Source of the DNA: Paenibacillus sp.
GTDB lineage: Bacteria; Bacillota; Bacilli; Paenibacillales; YIM-B00363
Length of the DNA stretch: 36,323 nucleotides
Reading direction: 5' to 3'
Assembly (NCBI RefSeq): GCF_035645195.1
Contig: NZ_DASQNA010000034.1
Coordinates: forward strand, 1-36,323
The position numbers and the translations under genes are program-made. Shown in pieces: positions 8,841 to 18,150 of this stretch (position 1 is its first letter; every line of letters starts with the position of its first letter). A model generated the notes under the pieces. The model did no database searches and was not told the origin of the DNA. It saw nothing but the letters and a program-made list of their open reading frames with translations.

Positions 8841-11800
8841 ATTCCAATTCCACAGTCAGCAATCTGTTATTCAAAATATGATACAACGTTCCGTCGTTCC
8901 CGAAAAAGATTTCCTTCCCGAGCGACACGTTCTGCACCTTCTGGAACGTCGCGGCGTCATACACGCCGTTCTTTCCGACCAAACGCGCCCCGTCCGGGCT
9001 TACGGCATAGATCGGCTCCGGCAGCACCGCGATCGTCGTCTTCAAATCGTCCATCGCGAATATATGGTTTTTGGCGATGACCCAGCCCCGATCCTCCGAC
9101 AAGATTACCGGCGTATCGAGCGGATCCCGCGCAAACTGCGGGTAGGGAACCACGGTTTCATCGGTCTGCGCGAAAGCGCCGTACACGCTCCCAGCGACCG
9201 TTACCTCTCTGACGGAGGAACTTGCCAATCCGGCATCCCATCCGTACTGATACCAATAATAAAACCGGTTGGAATCGCTAGTAATCGCCATATCGCCCAC
9301 GCCTTGAATCGCGTTCCCGGAACTCACCTTCGCGAACGAATCCGAATCGAACACCGTCAACGCCGGCTCCCATCCTCCGGTAATGACGTACAGCCGATTC
9401 CCCCGTTCGTACACATGCCGATCGGAGAAATCTCTCGCATCTTCATCCGCGGAGTCATTCAAAGTTCTGAGCTCGGTGTAATCGTCGGCGTCCATTTCCG
9501 TGACCAAAGCGCTCGCGTCATGATTGACGATGTACAGCTTCGAGCCGTCCTCCGACAACTCGATGCCCAACGGCTTATACGACAGCGAGACCGTATGGCG
9601 TACCGCCTTCGACGCCGGATCGACGATATACAGCCGGTGGAAGGCCGTATCGATCGCGTAAGCCACATTTCTTCCAGCATCGTAAACGACATCGGCGATC
9701 CGCCCGTCGAGCGCGATCCCGGCACCCTCTTCCTCCGGAAGCGGCGCATACGAAGCCTCGTCCACGATTTCCACGGCGTACCGCCCGTCGATCGACGTGA
9801 CGGCGACGATGTCCCCATCTGAATCGAACACGAACGCGGCGTCCCCTTCCGTCTCGTACTGTCCGTATGGCGTAAAATTCGAATACCGATACGCCGTGAT
9901 CGTCCGCCCCGCCGCCGTATAAAACCGGCCGTTCGGAAGATCGAACGCGATATCCGCATACCGCTCTTCGCGGAGCGAAGGGAGAAAGTCGTATACGAAA
10001 GACATGTCGTCGAACCGATCGGCGTTCGCATAAAATACGGTGCCGGTCTCGGCAAACAGGTACCTCCCGTCGGGAGAAACCTTGAACGCGCGGCCCATGT
10101 CGGAATCCCCGTAATAGACAGAGTCGTATTGGCCGGCGATCCGCCCGTCCGACAGCGAGAACGCCAACAGATCCACGGGCTTCGTATTCGCCGGCATGGC
10201 ATACAGCTTGTCAAATGCGGGATGGGCTTGAAGCGAGAGATTCTGATGGACCGCCGTCCTCTCCATCACCCGATAGCTGTCGGCTTGATAGGAGACGATC
10301 AACCGATCCCAGTCTCTCTCGGCGGCCACATGCACGTTGCCCGCCCGATCGATCGCAGCGTCCGTCGGGTTCGCGTCGATCGGGACCGTCGCCAGCGGGC
10401 GGAAGTCAGCGGCGTCCATGACGACGAGGGAGCCGCTCTCGTTATAGCAGCCGACGCACGCTCGAACCGCGACGAACAGCTTCCCGTCCGACAGCCTGAG
10501 GCGAACCGGGACGCCGGGAAGCGCCGCCGCGCGGAGGGCGCCGGTCTCGATGTCGAGCGCGTACACGCGCCGCTCCTCCGCGCTCGCCAAATACAGCGTC
10601 GACGCCGCCGGATCGGCGACGGCGTCCGTCGGCCGAAAGCCGAGCGGCACCCGATCGGCCCGAACGAATGCGGGCGCGCTCGGATCGGATTCGGCATCCC
10701 ATTCGGCCCCTCCGACCGCCGCCGTAACGACGTACATTCTCGTCGCGGTCGACTCGGGGTCCGGATCGACGGCGAAAGCGTCCCGCGTCGCGACGCGGCG
10801 CCCGTCCGCATCCAGCAGCGGCCGATACGACGCTTCGCCGTCGTTTTTATAATAAACGTTGTAATAGTGCGCCGCGGGAACCGGCTCCCAAGACAAGCGA
10901 ACGCCTTGGCCCTCCGACGCCGCCGCGGACACGCCCCGAGGGGACGAGGGGGCCTCGGCGATCCCTTGATACGCCCACCCCGCTCCGTCCCAAACGGCCG
11001 CCAGCACGCTGCCGCCGGACCGCAGCAGCAGCCGGTCGCCGGCGGACAGCGGCTCGGGATGCGCTTTGCCGTCGACGGGACGCGCCGGCTCGCCGTTGAT
11101 GGCGTACATCGCCTGCTCCGTGCCTTCGTAACGGATCAATGCGAAGGCGTCGGGACCCTCGAAGGATGCGCCGACATAGGCGACGGCGACGGATTTGTAG
11201 CTCCCTGAAGGAGCCGCAAGGTAATCCCCGGCCGGCTCGTTCCCATGCTCGAGCGCATACTCGGCAACCGGCCCGTCGCTCGTGAGGAACAAAGCGCGAG
11301 ACACGTCCCTGCCTTCCGTATCCCGAATGAGCCACTCCGGCTGAGCGGCTTCCGGCGCCCCGCCGTAAACGGCATACAAGCGATCGTTCATCAAAAACGC
11401 GGCTTCGGACGCGGGGCCTTGCTCGATCCGAAACGAAAACGAAACGCTCTCGGGCAGCCCTTGATGAGTCAGCGTAACCGTACAAGGTCCCGCCGCGGGC
11501 GTTCCCGTCGCCTTCAAGGTCAATCCGACCAATCGTTCCTTGTTCGGCAGATCGACGCGCGAGAACATCGGATGGCCCGCCGCGTCCCTAAGGATGTCGA
11601 CGCCCGGACAGCTCGCGCTGAAGCGAAATTGCTCCGGAGGCGTCCCCCCGGCGCGATTGCGGAACAGGAGGCGAAACTCCCCGAAATCGGACGTCGTGAG
11701 CAGCGGCTGTTGCTCCCGATGATACAGTCCTTGAACCTCATATGCCCAAGTATACGGGTGTTCGGACGAGATCGGCTCGACCGCGCGCGCCGACGCCGCG

Positions 11801-13740
11801 ACCTTCCGCATGACCCGCATCTCCCGGTAAGCGGCCCGAACGGTGTACCGTTCGCCCTCCTGGAACGTTCCAACGAACCGCCGCTCCGCTCCGCCGGAAG
11901 GACGGCCGTCGGCGACGACCGCTCCGGTCGTGTCGTCGTATACGGCGACGGAAGCCTCGCCGGCGAATCGTTCCGTCGCATCTTCTCCGTATTGGTTGAG
12001 AAGCCGAAGCGTCGCCGCGGCCTCCCCCGTGCCAGTCAATCGAAGGAATTCCTCCGGGAGCGAAAGCTTCTCCACCCGCTCTTGCTCCACCGTCAGCTCC
12101 GTCGACGCATAGACTGCGGATTCGCCCTCCGCGTCGGTCACCGCAACGGCCGCGGTATAGGAGCCGGCCGTCAAGGGCCGCTCGAGCTCCAGCCTCGCTT
12201 CGCGCCCGAACCATTCGAAACGGACGGAGGCGATGCCGACGGAGCCCCCGCTGCCGTCCTTGACGGCGAAACTCGTCGTATCCGGGGGCACCTCGCCGTA
12301 GAGCGAAAGGTGCATCGTCTTGTGCCCGACGGCGCGCGCCGACACGTACAGATGCTCCGGGACGGACGGCGGCTCCGTCTTCGGCGGCTCGCCGCCCCCT
12401 GCGCCCGGAGTCGCCGGATTCAAGGGAGGCAAGCCGCTCAGACGCTCGGGTTGCTTCATGAACGTCGTGCCTTCGGCCCCTTTTTGCAAATCGGCGCGCC
12501 GAATCGTTCCGTAACCGAACACTTCTGTCGCGGCATGGAGGGTCAATGATACGACCTCGGCGGTATGGGCGACATGGAGCCGCGCCGACGCGGCTTCGCC
12601 GGCCACCACCAGCTGCGAGACGCTGCCGCCGACGAGATCGACCGCCGCAGCCGACCAAATCCAAACCGAATCGAATGCGCCGGAGAACGATACGGCTGCG
12701 CCGGACGGCATGGCGCCGCCGACCGTCACGTTCGTAAATCCGTCTCCCGCGACATTCTCCTCCTCGAGTACAGCGGCCGACCGCACCTCCACCTCGCCGA
12801 CCGACGTCGAGCCTTTCGCCGCGAGACGTACGGCGCCGTCCCGTTTCTCCACGATCACCGTACCCAACCGGCTGTTCTCCAGGTGGATGCTGTTCGGGCC
12901 GCCGCCACGCACGAACGTACGCCCGCCGACGGTTACGTTGGACAGCGTCGCGTCGCCTTCGCCGATCCCTTCGGCTAAAACGAGATCGCCTCGGATGTTC
13001 AGGTTGCGCAGCGTGACGCCCGAACCGGCGATCACAACCGTCGACGGGATCGAGAGGCTTCCTTCCTCCGGACCGAATTCGCCCGGATCGCCGTAAACGA
13101 CCTCAGGCTCCATCCCCCAGCTTCCTGCGGCCCGGTCCAACGTGACGACCGCTTCCGCCCGGGTAACCTTCCGCTTCGGTCCGAACGCGCCGTTCTCGTA
13201 TCCGACCATCATGCCGTGAGAAGCGACGCTCGCGATCGATGCACGGCTCCAATCGGCCAAGGACGCGTCGTCCGCGAAAGCATTTGTCTTCCAGCCGGGC
13301 TCTAGATCGAGCAGTCCGTCGATCATAACGGCAAGCTCTTCTCGGGATACGGCGGCATCCGGTTTCATCCTGCCGTCTCCGTACCCTTTCATGAACCCTT
13401 GCGCGACCGCCGCCGCGATCGGCTCGTATTGCCAGCTGCCGACCGGCAAGTCGACGAACGGCTCCTTACGGGCCGAGGCCGGAACCCCGAATTTTCTTTG
13501 GATCAGCGCAGCCGTCTCCGCCCGCGTAATCGGCGCGTCCGGACGAAGCGAGCCGTCCCCGTATCCCCGGATCGCCCCTTCCGACACCCAGCGCTCGAGA
13601 ATCTCCTCCGCCCAGTGACCCGACGTATCTCGGGCCGCGCCCGCCGCCGCCGGCGCCGCGCCGAACGCGATCGCGAAGCACAGCGTCAGCGCGATCCACC
13701 GCCGCATCGCCTGTTGGGTTCTCGCCTTGCTTCCCGCCAT
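8839..13740 (-). CDS. Giant SLH-domain cell-surface protein with beta-propeller region
   Basis: A 1633-residue secreted protein. After a signal peptide ending near APAAAGA come three SLH domains (about 38-80, 92-145, 156-205), each with a TRAE/SREE-type motif; these bind pyruvylated secondary wall polymer and anchor the protein to the cell wall. Residues about 230-420 form repetitive short strands like a beta-solenoid. Ig-like segments follow a Pro-rich linker near 440, a fibronectin type III-like domain lies at about 930-1025, and about 1035-1633 contain YVTN/WD-like propeller repeats (for example GSKLYIVNHDASALVTEMD). No catalytic motif was recognised; it may be a structural or binding protein of the S-layer. 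Its GGGGGAT ribosome site is 6 nt before the ATG. Monocistronic. Confidence 0.88.
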   Translation of the reverse strand: MAGSKARTQQAMRRWIALTLCFAIAFGAAPAAAGAARDTSGHWAEEILERWVSEGAIRGYGDGSLRPDAPITRAETAALIQRKFGVPASARKEPFVDLPVGSWQYEPIAAAVAQGFMKGYGDGRMKPDAAVSREELAVMIDGLLDLEPGWKTNAFADDASLADWSRASIASVASHGMMVGYENGAFGPKRKVTRAEAVVTLDRAAGSWGMEPEVVYGDPGEFGPEEGSLSIPSTVVIAGSGVTLRNLNIRGDLVLAEGIGEGDATLSNVTVGGRTFVRGGGPNSIHLENSRLGTVIVEKRDGAVRLAAKGSTSVGEVEVRSAAVLEEENVAGDGFTNVTVGGAMPSGAAVSFSGAFDSVWIWSAAAVDLVGGSVSQLVVAGEAASARLHVAHTAEVVSLTLHAATEVFGYGTIRRADLQKGAEGTTFMKQPERLSGLPPLNPATPGAGGGEPPKTEPPSVPEHLYVSARAVGHKTMHLSLYGEVPPDTTSFAVKDGSGGSVGIASVRFEWFGREARLELERPLTAGSYTAAVAVTDAEGESAVYASTELTVEQERVEKLSLPEEFLRLTGTGEAAATLRLLNQYGEDATERFAGEASVAVYDDTTGAVVADGRPSGGAERRFVGTFQEGERYTVRAAYREMRVMRKVAASARAVEPISSEHPYTWAYEVQGLYHREQQPLLTTSDFGEFRLLFRNRAGGTPPEQFRFSASCPGVDILRDAAGHPMFSRVDLPNKERLVGLTLKATGTPAAGPCTVTLTHQGLPESVSFSFRIEQGPASEAAFLMNDRLYAVYGGAPEAAQPEWLIRDTEGRDVSRALFLTSDGPVAEYALEHGNEPAGDYLAAPSGSYKSVAVAYVGASFEGPDAFALIRYEGTEQAMYAINGEPARPVDGKAHPEPLSAGDRLLLRSGGSVLAAVWDGAGWAYQGIAEAPSSPRGVSAAASEGQGVRLSWEPVPAAHYYNVYYKNDGEASYRPLLDADGRRVATRDAFAVDPDPESTATRMYVVTAAVGGAEWDAESDPSAPAFVRADRVPLGFRPTDAVADPAASTLYLASAEERRVYALDIETGALRAAALPGVPVRLRLSDGKLFVAVRACVGCYNESGSLVVMDAADFRPLATVPIDANPTDAAIDRAGNVHVAAERDWDRLIVSYQADSYRVMERTAVHQNLSLQAHPAFDKLYAMPANTKPVDLLAFSLSDGRIAGQYDSVYYGDSDMGRAFKVSPDGRYLFAETGTVFYANADRFDDMSFVYDFLPSLREERYADIAFDLPNGRFYTAAGRTITAYRYSNFTPYGQYETEGDAAFVFDSDGDIVAVTSIDGRYAVEIVDEASYAPLPEEEGAGIALDGRIADVVYDAGRNVAYAIDTAFHRLYIVDPASKAVRHTVSLSYKPLGIELSEDGSKLYIVNHDASALVTEMDADDYTELRTLNDSADEDARDFSDRHVYERGNRLYVITGGWEPALTVFDSDSFAKVSSGNAIQGVGDMAITSDSNRFYYWYQYGWDAGLASSSVREVTVAGSVYGAFAQTDETVVPYPQFARDPLDTPVILSEDRGWVIAKNHIFAMDDLKTTIAVLPEPIYAVSPDGARLVGKNGVYDAATFQKVQNVSLGKEIFFGNDGTLYHILNNRLLTVELE

Positions 13741-13875
13741 TTTTATATCCCCCAGATTTGTTTCTGTCTTTATTTAAGGAGGTTAATATTCTTCGTTGCC
13801 GCCGCAATCCCTTCCTCGCCGGCGCCGTTGCGATTATTTACCGGTTCCGCGCAAGCTCCATCGTCCGGAAAACGA

Positions 13876-13914
13876 CAAAAAGCCCGGATCCCGAACATCC
13901 GGGAACCAGGCTCT
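13876..13914 (-). terminator. Intrinsic terminator after the aldolase gene
   Basis: On the minus strand a GC-rich hairpin (13881-13914) is followed by a run of T (complement of 13876-13881). It ends the operon whose last gene is the aldolase, just before the S-layer protein leader. Confidence 0.8.
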
Positions 13915-13931
13915 TCTACATTCCATAAGGA

Positions 13932-14897
13932 TTACTCGCTTTTCGTGCCGGTGAACGACGTTTCCGGCGTCGTCAATTTGTCGTAGTACTCGACGTACTT
14001 GTCCTTGTCCGCGCTGGCGCGGAGCGCCATCGCGGAGCGCGGGTGCTCGTTCAGCATGCCCGTGATCATGTACGGGATGTTGTAGCCCCACTCCCACTTT
14101 TCGCGCATCGGCACCATGTGCTTCTCGAGGAAGCCGAGCGCCGGACGCACGTCGTAGCGCGGGTTTTTCAAGTGGCCGAGCAGCAGCTCGGTCGTGCAGT
14201 TGCCCGCCGCGCGGCCCATGCCGTACACGGACGAATCGAGGAACGTAATGCCGCTCTCGATGCCCGCGAGCGTGTTCGCGAACGCCAGCTGCATGTTGTT
14301 GTGCGTATGAATGCCGAGCGTCTTGTTCGGCAGCGAGCGATGGAACTTCTCCGTCATGTAGGAGACGTCCTTCGGCGTCATGCTGCCGTAGGAGTCGACC
14401 ACGTACACGACGTCGATGTTGCTGTTGCCGATTTCCTGCAGCGCTTCCGTCAATTCGTTCTCGAGCGCGTGCGAGAGCGCCATGATATTGATCGTCGTTT
14501 CGTAGCCGAGGGCGTGGAACTTCTCCGCCAGCTCGATGCCCTTGTCCACGTCCTTGATGTAGCAAGCTACGCGAATCAGGTCCAAGAGGCTTTGCTCCCT
14601 TGGCAAAATATCGTTCTCGTCGACGCGGCCGATATCCACGAGCGCGGACAGCTTCGTCTCCGTCTTATGCGGGATGACCTCGCGCAGGAACGCTTCGTCC
14701 AAGAAGCGCCACGGGCCGGCATCGCCGCCCTTGAGCAGCTTCGGCGAGTTTTTGTAGCCGATCTCCATGTACTCGACGCCGGCTTCGCTCAAGCTGTAAT
14801 ACAGGTCGCGCACGAATTCGACGCTGAAATCCCAGTTGTTGACGAGTCCGCCATCGCGGATGGTGCAATCCAAAATTTTGCAGTGCGTTGTTTTCAT
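13932..14897 (-). CDS. DRE-TIM metallolyase (HMG-CoA lyase/hydroxy-oxovalerate aldolase-like)
   Basis: A 321-residue TIM-barrel enzyme of the HMGL-like superfamily. LDCTIRDGG (D10, R14, D15) matches the DRE motif that binds divalent metal and stabilises the enolate. GIHTHNN (H197, H199) supplies metal ligands, and VVDSYGSM and GMGRAAGNC are family-typical. Related enzymes cleave or form C-C bonds next to a carbonyl (4-hydroxy-2-oxovalerate aldolase, HMG-CoA lyase, isopropylmalate synthase). The substrate cannot be read from the sequence; no acetaldehyde dehydrogenase or leucine genes are nearby. AAAGGAG sits 6 nt before the ATG. The gene follows the metallo-hydrolase gene by 48 bp, so it is probably the last gene of that operon. 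Confidence 0.85.
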   Translation of the reverse strand: MKTTHCKILDCTIRDGGLVNNWDFSVEFVRDLYYSLSEAGVEYMEIGYKNSPKLLKGGDAGPWRFLDEAFLREVIPHKTETKLSALVDIGRVDENDILPREQSLLDLIRVACYIKDVDKGIELAEKFHALGYETTINIMALSHALENELTEALQEIGNSNIDVVYVVDSYGSMTPKDVSYMTEKFHRSLPNKTLGIHTHNNMQLAFANTLAGIESGITFLDSSVYGMGRAAGNCTTELLLGHLKNPRYDVRPALGFLEKHMVPMREKWEWGYNIPYMITGMLNEHPRSAMALRASADKDKYVEYYDKLTTPETSFTGTKSE

Positions 14898-14945
14898 GGT
14901 TCGCTCCTTTGGCCCTCCTGAAGCTGTTCGGCTTCTTTTCGCTAA

Positions 14946-15890
14946 TTATTCCATTATAGTGGTCTCGTCCGCAGACCACAACCGCGTTTTGCCCAGCGGC
15001 ATGACCCACAGGCGGTTTTCCGGCAAGCCGCGGCGGCTCCACTCCGCGTTCAGCCGGTCGAGCGCCTCGTTCGGCGTATCGTCCGCGAGGCGGAACGCCC
15101 CGTAATGCATCGGGACGAAGAACGCCGCGCCGACGTCGAGGAACGTCTGGACCGCCTCCTCCGGCGACATATGCGAGTCGCGCATGAACCATTCGGGCTC
15201 GTATGCCCCGATCGGCAGCAGCGCGACGCGGATATCGCCGTACCGCTCGCCGACGGCGCGCAGGCCGGCGTCGTACCCGCTGTCGCCGGCGAAATACAGC
15301 GTGTCGCCGCCCCGCCGAACGACCCAACCGCCCCAGTGCGACGTGTTCGTGTCCCACGGCGTGCGGCGCGTCCAATGCTTCGCCGGCACGAACGCGAACT
15401 CGACGCCGCCGACCGTCGTCTCCTCCCACCACGACAGCGCTCGTACGCGAGGGAAGCCCTTCCGCCGAAACCAGCCGTCGAGCCCCTCCGGCACGAGCGC
15501 GACGAATTCGCCCGGAAGGCGGCGCAGGCTGCCGAGATCGAGATGATCGTAATGCGCGTGCGACAGCAGCACCACGTCGATCGGCGGCAGATCGCCGATG
15601 GCGATGCCCGGCGGCGACAGCCGCCGATGAAAACCCATGACGTTCGCCCATACGGGGTCCGTGACGATGTTCAGTCCTCCGAGCTGCACGAGGAACGTCG
15701 AATGGCCGATGAACGTCACCGACGGCTCGGTCCGATTGGCGCGCAGCCAGTCGAGCTCAGGCTCGACGCGCGGCAGCCGGTACGTCAAATCCTTCTTCTT
15801 GCTCCTTCTCTCCCGCCGCCACTGCCGCAGCTCCGCGAACGTCTTCGTGTTCGCGCCGCCGTCGGCGTTGACGAATCGTTTCTTCCCCAT
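14946..15890 (-). CDS. Metallo-beta-lactamase-fold hydrolase (NAPE-PLD/UlaG-like)
   Basis: A 314-residue MBL-fold protein. Visible motifs are GHSTFLVQ, SHAHYDHLD (the HxHxDH metal motif), FAGDSGY (bridging Asp) and the late histidine in PMHYGAF. HSTFLVQLGG...VTDPVW near the N-terminus is typical of the NAPE-phospholipase D/UlaG branch, which hydrolyses phosphodiester or lactone bonds using one or two zinc ions. The substrate is not known. The ATG at 15888-15890 was preferred because GGGAGGAG precedes it; the open frame runs to 15911. It starts 13 bp after the MFS gene stop and belongs to the VOC-MFS-MBL operon. Confidence 0.88.
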   Translation of the reverse strand: MGKKRFVNADGGANTKTFAELRQWRRERRSKKKDLTYRLPRVEPELDWLRANRTEPSVTFIGHSTFLVQLGGLNIVTDPVWANVMGFHRRLSPPGIAIGDLPPIDVVLLSHAHYDHLDLGSLRRLPGEFVALVPEGLDGWFRRKGFPRVRALSWWEETTVGGVEFAFVPAKHWTRRTPWDTNTSHWGGWVVRRGGDTLYFAGDSGYDAGLRAVGERYGDIRVALLPIGAYEPEWFMRDSHMSPEEAVQTFLDVGAAFFVPMHYGAFRLADDTPNEALDRLNAEWSRRGLPENRLWVMPLGKTRLWSADETTIME

Positions 15891-15903
15891 ATGCTCTCCT
15901 CCC

Positions 15904-17256
15904 TTACGCACGTTCCGACGCCGAGCCCGCCTCCCCCGGCAGCTTCACCGCGGCGCGGTGCCGGGCGAACAGCGCGAGCCCGAGCGCCGCGGAGGCGAGG
16001 CCGAGCGCGCCTCCGATGTAATAGATCGATTGAATGCCGAACCGTTCGGCAGCGGCCCCCATCAGCAGCAGCGACAGCGCGAACGCGAGCGCGTTGATCG
16101 CCCCGTGAGCGACGAGGGCGTTCGGCAGCGCGCGCTCCGATACGTTCAGCTGCAGCAGTGTTCGCTGCGCCGTCTCGCGGATCATGCACGGCAGGCCGAG
16201 AGCGGCGACGAGCGCCAGCGCCGCGGCCGGCGACGTCGTCGCGCCGTACAGCAGCGTGCCGACGCCGTACCCGAACGAGCTGAACGCGAGCGCCAGCGGA
16301 AGCCGGCGCGACAGCTGCCGGCTGAGCCGCGCCGCGAGCGCGCCGCCCGCGATCATGCCGACGAAGTACGCCGCGTTCAGGAAGCCCCAGAACGCTTCCT
16401 CCTGCCCGAGCCGCTGCTCCACGAACGTCAGCGTGAACACGCCGGCGAAAATCGAGATCGCGACCCCTTCGAGCAAATCCATCGCGACGACCGCGCGGAC
16501 GGCCGGATTGCGAAACAGCTCGAGCCAGCCGAGCCGAATCGCCTCGCCGCGCGAAGGCGCCTTCGCGGGGACGGCGTCCGGCGCGGCGGCTTGGGCGGGC
16601 GCAGCGGCGGGCTCTGCGGCGGGCTCTGCGGCGGGCTGCGCCGGCCGGGCCGCTTCGAGCGCCGCGTTCGCCCCGGCCGCGGCGGCGGCCGCCGGCGCGA
16701 GCCGCAGCGCGGCCGCGAAGCCGGCGGCGAACAGCAGCGCCGTGCCCGCCAGCATCCACGCCGGATCGAGCAGCGCCGCCAGCACCCCGCCGACGCCCCA
16801 TGCGGCGATGGCGCCCACCTCGCGCGCCGTCGCGAGCGTCGCGTTCGCCCGGGCGAGACCGGCGGCCGGCGTCAGCCTCGCGACGAGCGCGTACACGACC
16901 GGGTCGGTCCAACCCTGCAGCGTCGAGATGACCAGGACGAACGCGAGCAGCGCCGCCGGCGCCTCCACGCCGAGGGCGACCGCGCCCGCGAGGGCGAGCA
17001 GCGCGGCCGTCTCGCCCGCGCGGGTGAGCGCGAGCAGCCGGACGAGCGGCAGCCGCTCGAGCAGCAGCGGCGAGATGAACGAGCTGCCGAACATCGCGAG
17101 CACGCGCACGAACGGAAACAGCGCCGCGAGCAGCGTGGAACCGGTCGTTCGCTTTAGGTGAATGACCATTAGCGAGATGTACAATATATCTCCTAAATGG
17201 CCAACGACGTACGCGAACAGCAGCAGCGGAAATCGATTCCCGGGCCGGCCGTTCAT
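15904..17256 (-). CDS. MFS transporter with Ala/Pro-rich cytoplasmic linker
   Basis: A 450-residue major facilitator permease with about 12 hydrophobic helices in two halves. The central loop (about residues 205-240) is an unusual Ala/Pro/Glu-rich linker encoded by three tandem 12-bp repeats (16604-16639). The amphipathic N-terminus (FPLLLFAYVVGHLGDILYISL) and general layout fit drug-efflux-type MFS proteins; the substrate is unknown. The start at 17254-17256 overlaps the stop of the VOC gene as ATGA, indicating translational coupling. The open frame extends to 17697, but that part overlaps the VOC gene in another frame and is not coding. Confidence 0.88.
   Translation of the reverse strand: MNGRPGNRFPLLLFAYVVGHLGDILYISLMVIHLKRTTGSTLLAALFPFVRVLAMFGSSFISPLLLERLPLVRLLALTRAGETAALLALAGAVALGVEAPAALLAFVLVISTLQGWTDPVVYALVARLTPAAGLARANATLATAREVGAIAAWGVGGVLAALLDPAWMLAGTALLFAAGFAAALRLAPAAAAAAGANAALEAARPAQPAAEPAAEPAAAPAQAAAPDAVPAKAPSRGEAIRLGWLELFRNPAVRAVVAMDLLEGVAISIFAGVFTLTFVEQRLGQEEAFWGFLNAAYFVGMIAGGALAARLSRQLSRRLPLALAFSSFGYGVGTLLYGATTSPAAALALVAALGLPCMIRETAQRTLLQLNVSERALPNALVAHGAINALAFALSLLLMGAAAERFGIQSIYYIGGALGLASAALGLALFARHRAAVKLPGEAGSASERA
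16604..16639. repeat. Three tandem 12-bp repeats inside the MFS gene
   Basis: The unit GCGGCGGGCTCT occurs three times in a row, the third ending in GC. On the coding strand it encodes Ala-Glu-Pro-Ala units of the central linker. Slippage-prone; unit number may vary between strains. Confidence 0.8.
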
Positions 17257-17615
17257 CGCGCGTACTCGATCAAGCCGAACGGGATGCCTTCCGGATCCGC
17301 GCAGTATTGGAACCGCCCGACGCCCGGCAGCGGCAACACATCGGACAGCGTCCGTCCGCCGTGCGCGCGCACCTTCTCGGCGTAAGCGTCGAGGTTCTCC
17401 ACTTGGACCGTGTTGACCGTCTGCGGCGGCAGCGCGTCGCTGATCGGGCGAACCGTCGCGCCGTTGATGCCTCGCGCGCCGCCGGCATCGTCCGATATCA
17501 GCCGCCAGTAGCCTTCCGCGGCTTCGACCTTCCGCCAGCCGAACACGTCCGCATAGAATGCCGCCGTGCGCTCCGGCCGCCGCGACAACAGCTCGAAATG
17601 AACGACTCGATTCAT
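17253..17615 (-). CDS. VOC-family (glyoxalase/bleomycin resistance fold) protein
   Basis: A 120-residue single-domain protein with a vicinal-oxygen-chelate fold. It begins MNRVVHFELLSRRPERTAAFYADVFGW and ends with GVGRFQYCADPEGIPFGLIEY, both typical. VOC proteins include metal-dependent enzymes and binding proteins; H7 and the C-terminal acidic region could bind metal, but the ligand is unknown. AGGGGAAG precedes the ATG. It is the first gene of the VOC-MFS-MBL(-aldolase) operon, divergent from the LapA-like gene. Being coupled to an efflux-type permease, it may bind or modify the same compound; that is inference. Confidence 0.85.
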   Translation of the reverse strand: MNRVVHFELLSRRPERTAAFYADVFGWRKVEAAEGYWRLISDDAGGARGINGATVRPISDALPPQTVNTVQVENLDAYAEKVRAHGGRTLSDVLPLPGVGRFQYCADPEGIPFGLIEYAR

Positions 17616-17704
17616 GTCTTCCCCTGCTTTTCCTGTATTTTCTTTCTATGATACCGGTTTTGCCGGGCATTTTCACATGTTTCGAGGCGGCCCGCACGCC
17701 GCTA

Positions 17705-17713
17705 TGTTATAAT
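17705..17713 (+). promoter_or_regulatory. Extended -10 promoter of the LapA-like gene
   Basis: TGTTATAAT is a perfect extended -10 element (preceded by TA) 38 bp before the ATG at 17751. No good -35 is visible, as is usual for this promoter type. Confidence 0.65.
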
Positions 17714-17750
17714 GGCTCAACCCGATGCCGAAAGGAGGTCTTCCCGTCCC

Positions 17751-18110
17751 ATGAAACAGCAATGGTCTTTGATCTTGGGATTTTTCTTCGCGCTCGTCGT
17801 CGCCGTGTTTTCCGTCCTCAACGTAGAATCGGTGCCGGTCGATTACGCGTTCGGCACCGCTTCGTTTCCGCTGATCGTCGTCATCCTCGCCTCGGCCTTC
17901 GCGGGCGGCCTTACCGTCGGACTGTTCGGCACGATCCGCATCCTGCGCCAATCCCGCGACATCCGGCAGCTTCGCAAAGAGCTGCAGACGCTGAAGGACG
18001 CCGCGCCGAAGGCGCCGGACGCCGATGCCCCGCAGCCCGCAGCTCCCGCGGCGAACGCCTCCACCGAGCTGCTCGCCCCGACGGAAGCCGCCGGAGACGA
18101 CACGAAATAA
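17751..18110 (+). CDS. LapA-domain membrane protein
   Basis: A 119-residue small membrane protein with two helices (about 6-26 and 41-64). These are joined by NVESVPVDYAFGTASFPL, the pattern of the lipopolysaccharide assembly protein A (LapA/DUF1049) family. A short heptad-like stretch (IRQLRKELQTLKDA) and an Ala/Pro-rich acidic tail follow. In Gram-positive bacteria the role is unknown. AAAGGAGGT lies 11 nt before the ATG at 17751; the open frame extends to 17712 but would use an ATG inside the promoter -10 region. Confidence 0.8.
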   Translation: MKQQWSLILGFFFALVVAVFSVLNVESVPVDYAFGTASFPLIVVILASAFAGGLTVGLFGTIRILRQSRDIRQLRKELQTLKDAAPKAPDADAPQPAAPAANASTELLAPTEAAGDDTK

Positions 18111-18133
18111 GCCGGAGCGCATTCGCCCCGGCT
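18110..18133 (-). terminator. Intrinsic terminator after the AhpD-like gene
   Basis: A GC-rich hairpin (AGCCGG...CCGGCT) overlaps the LapA stop codon. On the minus strand it is followed by TTATTT, so it mainly terminates the AhpD-like gene. Confidence 0.6.
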
Positions 18134-18150
18134 CGCGTCGCTTCCTAACG

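Noticed and set aside
17257-17697. N-terminal extension of the MFS gene frame
   Set aside because: The 147 extra codons overlap the VOC gene in another frame, are Arg-rich and soluble, and have no ribosome site; the ATGA junction at 17253-17256 marks the real start.
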